Source: Epinephelus fuscoguttatus
Lineage: Eukaryota > Chordata > Actinopteri > Perciformes > Serranidae
Length of the DNA stretch: 64,000 nucleotides
Direction of reading: 5' to 3'
Assembly (NCBI RefSeq): GCF_011397635.1
Contig: NC_064767.1
Span: 22,866,537-22,930,536 of the forward strand
In this document: positions 20,805-32,430 of the stretch, in pieces
Layout of the letters: each line of letters opens with the position of its first letter
How positions within the stretch are numbered: position 1 is the first letter of the stretch
Made by a program: the position numbers and the translations under genes
The notes under the pieces: generated by a model
What the model was told of the DNA's origin: nothing
The model's input: only the letters and a program-made list of their open reading frames with translations
The model's database searches: none

Positions 20805-23207
20805 TCATGATGTGTCAGCATGGTCCTCTTCTGTGGTCTGTCTACTCTGAGGACTGAGGCTCAGCTCCAGCTGTCTCAGCTGCTCCAGAAATCCAGAGTT
20901 GGGTCCAATGTCTCTGTTCAGACGCACAGCGATGATGGCCTCCGCTAACGACAGGCCCTGGCAGAGCACCAGATAGGCGAGAACCAGCGCTCCAGAGCGG
21001 CTGACACCCATGGCACAGTGCACAAACACCTTCCCTGGAAAATACATGGATTGGAGTATTTGAAAACACTTAAACAAAATACTTTGTCACATTTGTCATC
21101 AGACTTGTCAAAGTAGGAAAAACACAGGTGTTACTAACAACATTTAAGGATCAGTTCACCCAAAAATCTAAATGAATACCTGTAGTGCTATTTATCAGTC
21201 TGGATTGTTTTGGTGTGAGTTGCTGTGTGTTGGAAATATCAGCTGTAGAGATGTTTGCCTTCTCTGGAATATAATGCAACTAGATGGCGCTCGGCTCATG
21301 GTGCTCAAAGAGCCAAAGTCTCTGTGCAGAAGGAAGCCTGCATCTAATGCTAGGTCATACAACACCACTGACCTAGCTTACATTACAAGCTCAGCAGAAG
21401 AGGGCGACATTAATGTTTACATCCCACACTGTCACAAGCACAAACCTCTCGTCCATGATCAGATGCACACTTTTTTCTGCACAGTGATACAGTTGCTGGG
21501 TGTAGTTCAGTAGAAAGAAAATAGTTCCTACATGAAGCTGCTCACAACAAGGTCTGTGGATTATCTGTAGTAACTGGGTCATGATTTCTGGAGAGAGACA
21601 TTGCTCAAAACAATCTAGACTGAAAAAAACAGTACCACAGGTGAGTGGAAAAATATGTATTTTTGGCTTGAGGGCAAGCCGTCCCTTTTAAGATGGCTCT
21701 GTTCCAGTGTCCCAGTAAACCATGACAGTGTGATGATCATCTGAAACTGAAGCAGCTGAATGGATTTCAACCATCATTAATTAGGCTATTTTTATAATAT
21801 TTACACCAGTGCATCTCGTACCATTCCATGTCAAAATGTCTTAGATTAAAAGAGCTATTGTAAAAAACTTTGTAATAGATGCTCTCCAACATATCCTTTT
21901 AGATGATTTAATATGTCACATATTATTAATATAACAATGACATTGACTTAATAATATTTTTTGCTGGTTTTCATTTGAAATTCCTATTTATTTCTTATGT
22001 GATTATTCATTTGCTTGTATTTTCATTTTGTTTTTCCAGAAATTTGAGATTTAAAAAAAACAGTTGGCAGAAAATACAGTATGTTAAATCAACAGGAGTG
22101 CATGAGTGAGCAGAATTTTATTTATTTAATTTTTTTTTTTTTTTTTAAAAGAAAGACGATCTAATGTCTTTAAAGGTCCAGTGTGTAGGATCAAGTGTCA
22201 TCTAGTGGTGAGGATTCCCAAGTTTCAAGCATGTAGAACTATGGTGGTCAATGCAAAAACGGGAAAACAAAAATGGCCCTATCTTGAGCCAGTGTTTGAT
22301 TTGTCCACTGCACTGCAGAATTAACATAGCTGACTACACAGAAAAGTACCTGCTCCATATGTAGATATCAACGGCTGATTCTAAGGTAACGAAAATTGCA
22401 ATTGCAATTTTTTTTCAGGTGTTACAAACTAATGAAAACATAGTTATGAATATTACTATCTCCACCAACTGATGGCCCTAAATCCCACACACTGGACCTT
22501 TCAAATAAAGATGAGTAGAGTTAAGGTAGTAGGTGTTGTGATTGCTCTCACTAATCCGTGCAGATAAAAGCTCTCAATAGATAACATTCATTATAGAGAG
22601 AATGAAAGAAGCTTAGTAATGAATGGTTTAACATCAATTGTGCATGGGCTTCTCTGTGATTCCCTAACATGTTTAAATATGTTAGTAGACCCACATTTAA
22701 AGCAGGAACTCTGCTTGTTCATATTATGACTAAGCTCCCGCCGTTGTATTTGCACACTGACCATTTTTCTTCAGAGCACTGTCTATGAACTGTGCAGCAG
22801 AACTGAAAAAAGGTCGGAGGTTGAACTCCGGATGGTCTGCAGCTTCAATGCCATGATATTCCACTTTGAGGTCACTGTAGAACTGCTGACCTGTGTTGAT
22901 CCGGTGTCGACCCGCTGCAGCATTCAGTATGTGAGTTACACCCAGAGATGAGAGTTTGTTTTTGTCTCGGGCCACAGACCTGCAGACACACACCACACTC
23001 ATTGACAGATCTTTTTACAACATTTCAAGCTGCTGGTGATTTTTCTACTCACTCATCTCCAATGTACAGGTTCGCCCAGACTTGATTGACGGGTGCCACT
23101 GGCTTCCTGTTGGTCCAGAGGATTTGCCTCAGCTCTGTCAGAGATGGTGTTTCCTCCTGGGAGTGACCTCTGTGTAGCAATAAAGATGTGTGTGTGTCTG
23201 TATGCAT
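20805..23207 (-). CDS. DUSP13B-like dual specificity phosphatase, copy B
   Basis: Three exons, 23207(?)-23053, 22979-22762 and 21034-20805, sum to 603 nt (200 residues) with introns in phases 2 and 1. Exon 1 has [13 protein letters not shown] and [13 protein letters not shown], exon 2 has [19 protein letters not shown] and the general-acid segment IEAADHPEF. The active site is HCAMGVSRS with Cys131 and Arg137, all intact. Resemblance to the testis-type human DUSP13 product (TMDP) is closest: IEADD-type loop, INTG and a DIGPNSGFL tail. The start is uncertain: an in-frame ATG lies at 23207 in a CA-rich leader, but an acceptor-like site near 23171 could join an upstream exon. The first exon begins within 50 bases of the stop of the preceding gene. 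Confidence 0.82.
21145..21691 (+). mobile_element. Short TIR element R3 (copy 1), in intron of phosphatase copy B
   Basis: The left end AAGGATCAGTTCACCC and right end GTCCCTTTTAA are inverted relatives of the AAAGGGACAGTTCACC terminus seen at 37011 and 48526. About 0.55 kb. It contains the family phrases GAGATGTTTGCCTTCTCT and GTGCTCAAAG. Confidence 0.65.
22172..22501 (+). mobile_element. Short TIR element R1 (whole copy)
   Basis: GGTCCAGTGTGTAGGAT at the left is repeated inverted at the right (ATCCCACACACTGGACC) with one mismatch. 330 bp and no coding capacity. Partial relatives occur at 29957 and 30738. It lies in intron 2 of phosphatase copy B. Confidence 0.8.
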
Positions 23208-23254
23208 ATGTGTGTGTGCATATGTTATGGCTTTGTGTGTGTCTTCGTGTGTCT

Positions 23255-25239
23255 TTACAGTGTTTGGGCCTGTCGGCGCCTCCTCCGCTCCCTCTCCAGG
23301 CTCATGTCGAGGCTGCGGAGCTGAAACAGGAAGCCTGGGTTGGGACAGATGTCTCTGTGAGGCTTTACCGCGGCCACTGCCTCCTGCAGCCTCAGGCCCT
23401 CGACAATCATCAGGTAGGCCAGCACCAATGTTGCGGAGCGGCTCACGCCCATCAGACAGTGGACAAATACCCGTCCTGGGACAAGGACATTCACTGTTAC
23501 CATCAGCACCAGATATGCAGCAAAATACTCACTTTATTAGGTACACCTGCACAATCAAATGCAGTCCAATACATCAGCAGTGCCATAACATTTATCTTAA
23601 CAAAACTTAACCCCTCAGTCTGTGTTGACATTGTCATAAATATGGGCTGATTATAACCTCAACGACATAGCAGCAAGACACACAGACTTGTGCTGCTGTT
23701 TTGCATCTTTTCATAGTGGTAATGCTACTCTGTGTTTTTGTGTCTCTTTGTGGTCATGTTGAGTCTCCCTGTAATTGTTTTGTGTCTCTTTGCAGTTGTA
23801 ATGCATCTCTCCATGGTTTTGTGTCTTTTTGTAGTTGTTTTGTGTCTCGTTGTCTTAATTTTGTGTCTCTTTAGCTGTTTTGTGCCTCTCTTGGGCCATA
23901 TTGTGTCTCTTTGTAGTCATTTTGTGTCTCTTTGCAGTTGTAACGGATCTCTCTGTAGTTTTGTGTCTTATTATAGTTGTTTTGTGTCACTGTGTGTCTC
24001 TTTGTGTTAATTTTGTGCCTCTTTGTAGATATGTTGTGCCTCTTTGTAGTCATAGTGTTCTCTTTGTGGTCATTTTGTGTCTTTTAATAGTCATTTTATG
24101 TCTCTTTGTAGTTGTTTTGTGTCTCTTTGTGGTCATTTTGTGTCTCTTTGTAGTTGTTTTGTGTCTCTTTATAGTCATAATGCATTTCTCTGTAGGTTTG
24201 TGCCTCTTTGTTGTCATGCTGTGTCTTTTTGTCATCATTTTGATTGTCTTTGTAATTGTTTTGTGTCTCTTTGTGGTTATGTGTTTTTGGTTTTTTTTTG
24301 CTTGTTTTTAGTAGTCTCTTTGCAGTTGTCCTGCATCTCTCTACAGTCGTTTTATGTCTGTGGTCATTTTTAGTCTTCGTCTGAGCTGTATGCATCTCTT
24401 GGAGTGACATTTTGGAGGTGAAGGCCAAGGGGGTCCCTGACCCTTTGAAGCCTCAAGGCCTTTGCCTGGTAAGAATGTTCAGTAACCCATCCATGGTCAT
24501 AAACGTGCAATTTTGATGATAAATGTATTATTATTATTTTTTTATCCTCCTTATATAAGTTCATTAGAGAAGCAGAATATTATTAAAACCTCTCAGTAAA
24601 ATACAGTTCAGTACATTATCAGCAATAATGACTGAAATGATTAAAAAAAATCAAGATCATAGGCATCATAAAATTAAACCTTATGGCATGACAGTTGCAT
24701 AGGATTGTATTATATTGCACAGGTGTTCCTAATAAAGTGGCCACTGAGTGTAATTCCACTCATACACACACTAAGATAACTGTAAGTGTGACTGACTTGC
24801 CTCCCATGCCCAGTGCGGCTCGGATGTATCGCGCTGTTGGGTAAAAGAAAGGACTAAGGACGAACTCTATTGCATCATCAGCCTCCACTCCATAATAATC
24901 CACTGTCATATCTCTGTAGAAACGAGGGCCGGTGTTGACGTAGAAAAAGGAGGCAGTGCCAGGGGGTCGGTGAGCAGCGTTTACAATGTGGGTTATGCCC
25001 AGACTGTGCAGAGCGGCCTTGTCACGAGCCGCAACCCTGAAACACAATTACACATTCACTTCTGTGTGAGTAAAGGGTGTATACGTATGTGCATGACAGT
25101 GTGTGTGAACCTACTCGTTGCCTATGAAAAGGTTAGGCCAGACTTGATTGACATGTCCTGTAGGTCGTCTGTCTTCCAGGAGGAACTCCTGCAGCTCTGC
25201 GACAGAAGGAGGTTCATATGGTGGATCCCTAAGAGACAT
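23255..25239 (-). CDS. DUSP13B-like dual specificity phosphatase, copy C
   Basis: Exons 25239-25115, 25036-24801 and 23475-23255 sum to 582 nt (193 residues; human TMDP 198). Exon 1: [18 protein letters not shown] then [13 protein letters not shown]. Exon 2: [20 protein letters not shown], then [13 protein letters not shown] and the general-acid loop VEADDAIEF. Exon 3: active site HCLMGVSRS, Cys127 and Arg133, then an Arg-rich tail. The overall pattern ([25 protein letters not shown]) is the best match in the array to human DUSP13B/TMDP. The second intron uses a GC donor (AG|GCAAGT), the only border that keeps the frame. The first coding exon is preceded at once by a (TG)n-CAG acceptor, so an upstream non-coding exon is required. 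Confidence 0.9.
23730..24370 (+). repeat. Imperfect minisatellite, 21-bp unit
   Basis: About 30 degenerate copies of a TTTGTGTCTCTTTGTAGTTG-like unit fill intron 2 of phosphatase copy C. The best-preserved block is 24060-24180. Because 21 is divisible by three, long open frames appear on both strands; they are not genes. Confidence 0.9.
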
Positions 25240-25242
25240 ACT

Positions 25243-25243
<1 letters not shown>

Positions 25244-25286
<43 letters not shown>
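25244..25286 (+). repeat. (CA)n microsatellite abutting a splice acceptor
   Basis: Seen on the minus strand as (TG)n leading directly into GTCAG and the first coding exon of phosphatase copy C. It takes the place of a normal pyrimidine tract. Confidence 0.95.
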
Positions 25287-25287
<1 letters not shown>

Positions 25288-25482
25288 GAAGCACATAGGC
25301 ATTTACTTTGTTAAATTATATATGAGCTCACCGGCCACTGCTGCTTCTCCTAACGATATACCTCCAACTATGACCTTTTCTTAGAGAGCTAATGCATACA
25401 TTAATCTTCAGTGGTAAAGCCAGAGAGGACAGACTGAGCAAACTAACCTGTTTCCACTCTGAATCCTCCTGTATGAACTCAC

Positions 25483-25571
25483 CTCACTTCAAGGCACAGC
25501 TCTTCTCCTGCTGTGCTCGCTCTTACTTCTCTGTTCACACACACTCCAGCATATGACTGTTTCCTTTTATA
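25483..25571 (-). promoter_or_regulatory. Probable TATA promoter and non-coding exon of phosphatase copy C
   Basis: On the minus strand TATAAAA (25571-25565) lies about 30 bases upstream of a purine-rich stretch that ends in a strong donor, GTGAGTTC, at 25482. That gives a non-coding exon of about 25540-25483, spliced to the acceptor at 25241. Inference from signals only. Confidence 0.5.
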
Positions 25572-26588
25572 ACTCTGTAATCATACACTCATTAGTGAAA
25601 AACATCCTGCAGAATAAATTTATCAGCAGTTCGAGCTCTTTAAAACACATTTAATCCATTCTGACTACATGCCTGTGTTCACATTCTTATGGACAACAAT
25701 GTGGCATCATCCTGTGACCTCTGACATTAGCTCACTTGCTCAGTTTCCATGACTGTTATGTAACACACCGCTATGTTGGAGAGTAACGCCAGCTGCTCTG
25801 CTTCTTTAAGTAATACGATCCAGGCTGTAAATTACATTCAGCAGTGACGTGTTAACTTTCGCTGCATTTGTTGTATTTACATCATGCTGAATTATTTACC
25901 ATGAATCAGAAATGTAGGTTATGTTTATTGCGTTTTGTAACAGGAAGAAATTATGGCTTTGAATATACAGTACATGGATAAGTGTTTTTGATCAGACAAG
26001 ACACGTCTTAAATAAACTCTTTGGTTAAAAGAATTATTAAAGAATGACAAGACATCTTATTGCTCTGTTTGGTCAAAAGGTGTATTGATAATAGTTTAAA
26101 ACATATTTTAAACATATTTTTGTCTTTAATATTTACTTCATAACACTCATTTTATATCCATCCAGTCAGGATACTTCCATTAAATACAATAAAACATCTT
26201 TATTGTATATTCACAACAAGTCATAAAGCTGTATTTACAGAGCCTGTGGACACGCCTGACACCACCAACAGGTAGCATTTGAATACATTTTGAATATGAA
26301 AAACCGCAGAGAAACTTTGATATTTACAATATTTCACAACACATGACCATTGCAGAAGGTAAACTTGTACATAAAAAGTAGACAACCTAATAAAAAACGA
26401 TGGAATTTAAATGGTCACCATCAAACTCACACCTCTAGCTACATCATACTCATTCTGACTCTTTAAATATATACTGATGAGAGTGGAGTGTGACACGTGG
26501 AAATAGAGAGAGAGGTCTTGAGGTGACGAATGGCTAATGTGACGAAGGAGTTTGGGGGGGGGGGGGTGAAAAAAGAGGTGGAGGGTTG
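25572..26588. other. Spacer between phosphatase copies C and D
   Basis: About 1 kb without a recognised gene. The minus-strand AATAAA near 26204-26199 is a candidate poly(A) signal for copy D; a G-run of about 13 bases lies at 26553-26567. Confidence 0.5.
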
Positions 26589-28216
26589 TCAGAGAAGAGA
26601 ACACAACCTCCGTCTGAGTGTCAGCTGTTCATCCAGCTTGAGGAGGAGTGACAGGAAGTTCCTGTTGGGATAAATGGCTCGTTTTTGGGCAACATGTCTC
26701 AGAGCATCTCTCAGAGGAAGACGCTGACGCAGCATCAGATAAGCCAGGACCAAAGTGGCCGATCGACTCACACCCATGATGCAGTGCACCAGCACTTTGC
26801 CTGTAGAGCAGGACAGAGAAGGAGAAAGGAAATAGAGAAAATGTTAAACAGCTGATATATAAACGTTTGATGGAGCTATGGGTGTCACATTCATACATAG
26901 GCATAGATTTTGGAACCGGGGGTGGGTGGGGCAGCAGCTGATAGCCGACAATCAGCTGTTGCAGTCATTGGACACAACTGTGAAGGACTGTCTCTGTGAG
27001 CTGCTCTCTTTTCACATTAGCATGAGCTAACACAGAAGCAGCAGCTGCAATCTGACGTAGAGCCATCAAATGGTCCCAACAATCTCACACTGACACTGAA
27101 TGGCTCATCTCTGTCGTTAAACCCATTAATAACCACTGGGTAACATTAGCAGTGTGATGCTAACATTCAGCCCTCTTTGTGTGACTTTTCCCAAGTGTTG
27201 AGATCACATTCCTGCAGTAGTAGTCTCACAGTAAACAGAGAGACACAGAGGACAGGGCAAGGAGGCACTGAGTGAATCAATATGCTGCATGCAGCTCCAC
27301 AATGAAATAAGACTTCACCCTTTTTAAATAGTCAAATTTGTGAAGAGTGGAAGAAATTGCAATGTCTCACAGAATTCCCTGGAATTGGTTGAATTTGTGT
27401 TAATTGTTGTGATCGTAACACCTTGGAGGGTCTGCCTGATAAAAACGTGAAAGTAGGAGAGGACTTATATTTGGATGAACTGTTAGAATGTGACTCAGTA
27501 ATGCAACAATGCCTCCAGTGAAGTAAGTGGTGACAGTATGCATCCATAAAAGCAACTATGTTCGGTTGAATCAGGAAGTAGCATGACATTTTCAGAAAAC
27601 TGATGCAGAAAATTTTTTGAGGAAGGTTCCCCTGACCCCCAAATGCTGAAAAATAAAATCTACCCCCACACATTCATATATCGTACCATCTTTGTTCTTC
27701 AGGGCTTTATGTATGAAGTCAGCTGCAGGTTTGACGTACTGACTGAGGTCAAAGCGCTCTGAATCTTCTGCTGGGATGCCGAAGTAGACACAGGTGTTCC
27801 CATAAAAACTCTGGTCACCAATGCTGCCCTGCTTGGAGTGTGCTGCATTCAGGACATGTGTGACGCCAAGCTTATGTAATGTCTTTCTATTCTGTGCCAC
27901 GGCCCTGGAAAACACACACAAAGAGATGAACGACAGGAATAAAGAAGAAATATGTGAAACAGAATCATGGAATGATGTTAAGATGCAGATATGCAGGTTC
28001 TGTACTTTAACAAGCTGTTAAAACTGATCAGTTTTTGTTGTGCAGAGCTCATGATGGTCTCTGCAACAGACTACAAACACAAGACACTCACACGTTTCCT
28101 ATGTATAGGTTGGGCCAGACTTCATCCACTGGTGTGAGCTCCAGTGTGCAGGAATCCAAGATAAGCTCTAGTTCTTTAATGAGCACCAGGTCCTGTGGCT
28201 GGCTGCTCCCTGACAT
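26589..28216 (-). CDS. DUSP13A-like dual specificity phosphatase, copy D
   Basis: Exons 28216-28092, 27904-27687 and 26800-26589 sum to 555 nt (184 residues), introns in phases 2 and 1. It starts [20 protein letters not shown] and continues [13 protein letters not shown]. Exon 2 has [33 protein letters not shown] (general acid in the AED) and an unusual QGSIGDQ insert. Exon 3 has HCIMGVSRS with Cys121 and Arg127, then a short basic tail. The FYG...Y.G.PA pattern groups it with the muscle-type DUSP13A (MDSP) product rather than TMDP. The first exon has exactly the length (125 nt coding) of that of copy C. Catalytic residues are complete; subfamily is inferred from motif likeness, not a tree. 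Confidence 0.88.
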
Positions 28217-28624
28217 TCTCCTCAAACACAGAGTGCTCGTCCAACAGACTGTGTCCACCGTCCCTTCACCTCCAGAGTCTGCAGCTCAGTGAGAGACGAG
28301 GGCAGGTGGTGGTTTGAATGCCGCTCGCCTCCAAAATTAGCTCTCTGTGTACAGTGAGTTCTCTCTGACTGGATGGAGAGTTATTTAATGTTGCTGTTGC
28401 ATTGATTGGTCTGTTCACTGATGCAAAGGTCCAGTGGGAAAAGACAGGGACGGTCTCTGTCACCACTGAGGTCACATAGGGAGAGGACGAGAAGGGAGGG
28501 GAGGGCTGAACACAGCCGAAGTGTATAGTGTATACATACAGTACATGGTACAAATGGAGACAGTCTTGCATGGTGTGAATGAGGACATTGACATCTGCAA
28601 ACTAAACGAGGACAGTTCAATGGA

Positions 28625-28630
28625 TTTATT
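28625..28630 (-). terminator. Probable poly(A) signal of dusp13a-like copy E
   Basis: AATAAA on the minus strand only 26 bases beyond the stop codon at 28656, which would leave a very short 3'UTR and about 400 bases before the start codon of copy D. Confidence 0.5.
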
Positions 28631-28655
28631 GCGTAGAGTATCTCCTGCCTTTGTT

Positions 28656-29471
28656 TTACTTTGACTCATTCATCCTTTCGTCCTGCAGTTTTCTGTCCAG
28701 GGCTATAAGCTGTTGCAGGAAGCCTCTGTTTGGGAAAATCCAGCGTTTCTGTTGCACACAGCGTACGGAGGACAAAAGACTGAGGTGGTGATGAATCATC
28801 AAGTAGGCTAGGACCAACGCAGCTGAGCGACTCACGCCCACAGCACAGTGCACAAACACCTTTCCTGGACATGATAAAAGACACAAAGACACTGAAAATA
28901 CCCAACAGTAGCTGTTTTGTCACCTCTAAAAACACGTGTACAGTACCTCCTGATGTCAGAGCCTGGTGGATGAACTCAGCAGCAGGGTAGAAAAAAGGTG
29001 AAAGGTCAAATGTTGGCAGGTCGTTGGCTGGGACGCCATAGTACTTCACTGTGGTTCCATAAAAGTCATCACTGCCCTTACAGTACAGTTTCCCATGCGA
29101 TGCGTTCAGTACGTGAGTGACGCCCAGCTGCCACAGCCCGAGCTTGTCATGAGACATAAACCTGAGACATATACCACATTTGATACACAATTCAGACACA
29201 TGTAGATGAACGTAAATTAACCACAGGATACTCACATGTCCCCCAGATACAGGTTGGGCCACACCTCATCTCCGTGGCGACAGGAGCTTGTAGCTGAATA
29301 TAAAACCTCCTCCAGCTCCTGGAGAGATGGGATCTTCTCCCTCGTCCTTTTTGAATCCTCTGTGGCACATGTGCACTTTTCCTCCTCTCCTGGGTCTGTG
29401 TCCCTGACGTCTGTCTGCACAGAGTCTTGTGTATCACACCTCACCTCAGAGACTGGTTTCATGTCTGCCAT
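28656..29471 (-). CDS. dusp13a: DUSP13A (MDSP-type) dual specificity phosphatase
   Basis: Exons 29471-29236, 29161-28947 and 28864-28656 sum to 660 nt (219 residues). A longer acidic, Cys-containing N-terminus ([15 protein letters not shown] onward) leads into [17 protein letters not shown] and [12 protein letters not shown]. Human MDSP has PSILELEELLRAGKSSC and [11 protein letters not shown] at the same place. Exon 2: [37 protein letters not shown]. Exon 3: HCAVGVSRS, Cys157 and Arg163, then [13 protein letters not shown]. It is the most upstream member of the array and the clearest DUSP13A orthologue. The start at 29471 is the first ATG of the open frame; introns are in phases 2 and 1. Confidence 0.92.
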
Positions 29472-29956
29472 TTCTAAGTTTATAGAGTGTAAACTTCTCT
29501 GTTATTCCCCTAAAACCAAATCACGCTGCTGCCTGTTGACTTTGCTTTGGCTGCTGCAGCCTCTGACTGTCAGTAACAGGTGGTGCAGATTGGCACAGAC
29601 TCTCAGTCAAACTCTCACTCATGGAGATGTGTTTATATTCATATTACTGCTATGATATCCACTGCTTGTTGGGGTTTTCCCCATGTTCACAGGTGTAGAT
29701 TTCAGGGACATGCCCCCTCCAATATTTAAGTCATGTGTATCTGTCCCCTCCAACAAAAGCGTGAAAGTAGCAGAGGACTTTTATTGTGACATTCACACCA
29801 TGAACTGATGCAAAAAAATCACCAGAAGTGCATAAAATTAAATGTTTGATGTTCATAATTTTCTCAATTATCTTACAGAGAATCCCCATATTCCCCCAAG
29901 GGAAACATACATTGATCATTTGAGCATGGGCAAAAACATTGTGGAATCTTCTTATT

Positions 29957-30738
29957 AAAAGTCCAGTGTGGAGGATTTAGTGGCATTTAGCAACCTGAAA
30001 CTTCCCCCGTGTGCCAGACACATAGGAGAACTATGGTGTACATGAACCTATCTAGACCCACTGTTTGATTTGTCCATTCTGTTTTACTGTAGAACAACAC
30101 AGCAGACTCTGTAGAAGAGGACTGTGGATGGATTAAGAGAACTGGAGTCAGCATTGAAGTCAAGATCCTGTTCATTCCTATAAAAGTTGCTGAGTGACGC
30201 ATGAAGCCAAAAACATCTAACTGCTGTGTACCAAGATGATCGCATTTGCATCTGCATCAGCCAGGTGGACTACCTCCATCTTAGCTGTCTGCTGACTTAA
30301 ATGGGGTAAATCAATTTAATGAAGTCCTCTAGACTGTCCAAATGTTAATGAGCTGAACAGATCAAATCTTGATAATGCTATGAGTTATTTCCCAGAGGTC
30401 GTGATGGTCAAATCAATGTATTACTGATGTCTATTTCACAATCTAAGTCTATGGGGAGAAGTCTTTTTGGGCTCAATGGCATTATCAAAAGTTGGGTTTA
30501 AAGCCTTGCACACTTCCTGGGGGCCTGAAAAGGGCCCATGCAAGAACATTAAAAACTGAATGGACCTATCTAGAGCAAGTGCTTGGTTTGTCTGATCTGG
30601 GCTACTGTAGAAACATGGCAGTGCAACATGGGGATCTCCACAGACGAGGACTCACTCCCTATATAGATATAAACAGCTCATTCTGAGGTAAAGAAAACAC
30701 CTGCCAACTGTGCCCCTAAATCCTACACACTGGACCTT
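29957..30738 (+). repeat. Two partial R1 elements around an R2 repeat copy
   Basis: The left part (29957-30122) starts GTCCAGTGTGGAGGATTTAG like the R1 terminus. The right part (30540-30738) ends CCTACACACTGGACC, the other terminus. The parts overlap in consensus, so they are two truncated copies rather than one clean interrupted copy. Between them, about 30125-30530 is family R2, with a relative at 46895-47320 sharing CCTGTTCATTCCTAT and GCATGAAGCCAAAAA. Confidence 0.6.
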
Positions 30739-32085
30739 CAGTGTGTCACAGTAAGAGGATATCAAGCTGGTGAACATAGGACCCTGGTGACATTGATACG
30801 CTCCCCTGCCTGTGCCTGTGCTGTCAGGTCTTAACCAAATACTGCATGAAATTCAATTTTTTTATATATATATAGGGAGCCTGTAAACAGATCCTAGTTT
30901 TACCTGAACACGGCCAGCAGATGTCAGTGTGCTTTTACAAGCAGCCTTGCAGGAGCCCACCAGCTCTTCTTTACTACTGTTGTTTATTGTTGTCTCTTCC
31001 TGGTTGGTGTTGCCTAGTTGTCACAGAAGCATGTTGGCCATGAAATACTCCAGACACACATCTGATCTCTACCTTCTGCCAGCACAGTGACAGTGGACTT
31101 ATGGTAAGAGAGGCAGCAACTGTTTAATATTGTCTGTAAAGTAAGTTTGACACTACTAAATGTACTTCATGTGACTGTTTTGTTCTCATTTCAACACACA
31201 CCCTTCTACTTTTGTTTATGTGAGGAAAACACTGTTTAATTTTTTCCATGCTGCCATAAAATATGATTTAATTGCTCTCAGTTGACCTTGTGCTGAAATG
31301 TAGCAGTGTGGCGTTGCTTTGTGGTCCTGTGGTGGACAGACTATGAGCCCATTGTCCAAGTGTCTCTCTCTCTCACACACACACACTGAAGGGCTTTCTC
31401 TCTCACAGCTGTGTGTCACAGCTCACTGACTCACTGTAAGCCAGCCAAACAAGCTGACATGGCACTTATGAATCCCCCAAGTAAAGCCTCGGGCAGAGAA
31501 GCTGCAGGATGTTGCCAGTAAAATCTCGAGGCCAGTTAAAAATAACTTATTTCTCTCTGAGGGAATGGAGCAGCAGCTACCCAGGTGAGGTGCTTTAGGT
31601 TTCAGACATGTAAATATTTAATATTCATCAGCTGACTGTTGTGTATGATCCTTCACTGGCAGTCTGACACCATAGATCTGCATTATCAGCAAGCTTTGAT
31701 AGGTGTGATGGTGATTGGGAGGTTATTGGCAAAATCTGACCTCCTGCTATTGTTGAAAGAGGATGTTGACGTCAGTGATGTGATGTCATATTAGGTGTGA
31801 CTGTGAGTCTCCTTACGAGATTGGGTAATGTGGGAAACTCTCATTGATTGTGAGACTTAAATGAATTCATGTAATGTACAGGAAAACCTGTTTCACTGTG
31901 TCACAGCCTTTTAAGACTAGAACATGATGTCTAATCTGTATGATAATATGATACTGTTGAAATTTTCAGCTGATATTTTTGGTCTTGTATCAACACACTG
32001 CAACATTTTGAATACAGCTTAAACCATTCATCGATTTTTCTTAGATGGTATCAGATTTTGTAGTATGAGGATTAGGGTTGTAACT

Positions 32086-32430
32086 AACAGTTATTGACTT
32101 TATTAATTTGTAGTTTGTTGTTTTTTAAGTCAGAAAAAAAGTGCAAAAAATTTCACCAGTTTCCTGGCCCAAGGTGGTGTATTTAGATATTCAGTTTCCT
32201 ACAATGTAAGACAACAAAAAGCAGCAAATTCTCAAATTAAAAAAGATAAAACTGTAAAAATATATCATGTTTTTGCTCAAATAAATTAATGGATGATGAG
32301 AATATGTGGATATATTTTTGTCCATCTCCTTACTTATTAATCTAATAACTGTTTCAGCTATAGTGAGGATTAGCTGTTTTTCTTGTTTTACATTCCAGTA
32401 AACTGAATATTTAGGTTTTAGGACTGTTGG
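32086..32430 (-). repeat. Dispersed repeat R5, reversed copy
   Basis: AGGGTTGTAACTAACAG at its start corresponds to the reversed 3' end of the family, which typically reads GTTGCAGCCCT; GATATTCAGTTT is a second shared phrase. Degenerate. Confidence 0.5.

Noticed and set aside
23732-24428. Long open frames on both strands (up to 143 codons)
   Set aside because: They are read through the 21-bp minisatellite in an intron of phosphatase copy C and are pure repeat translations.
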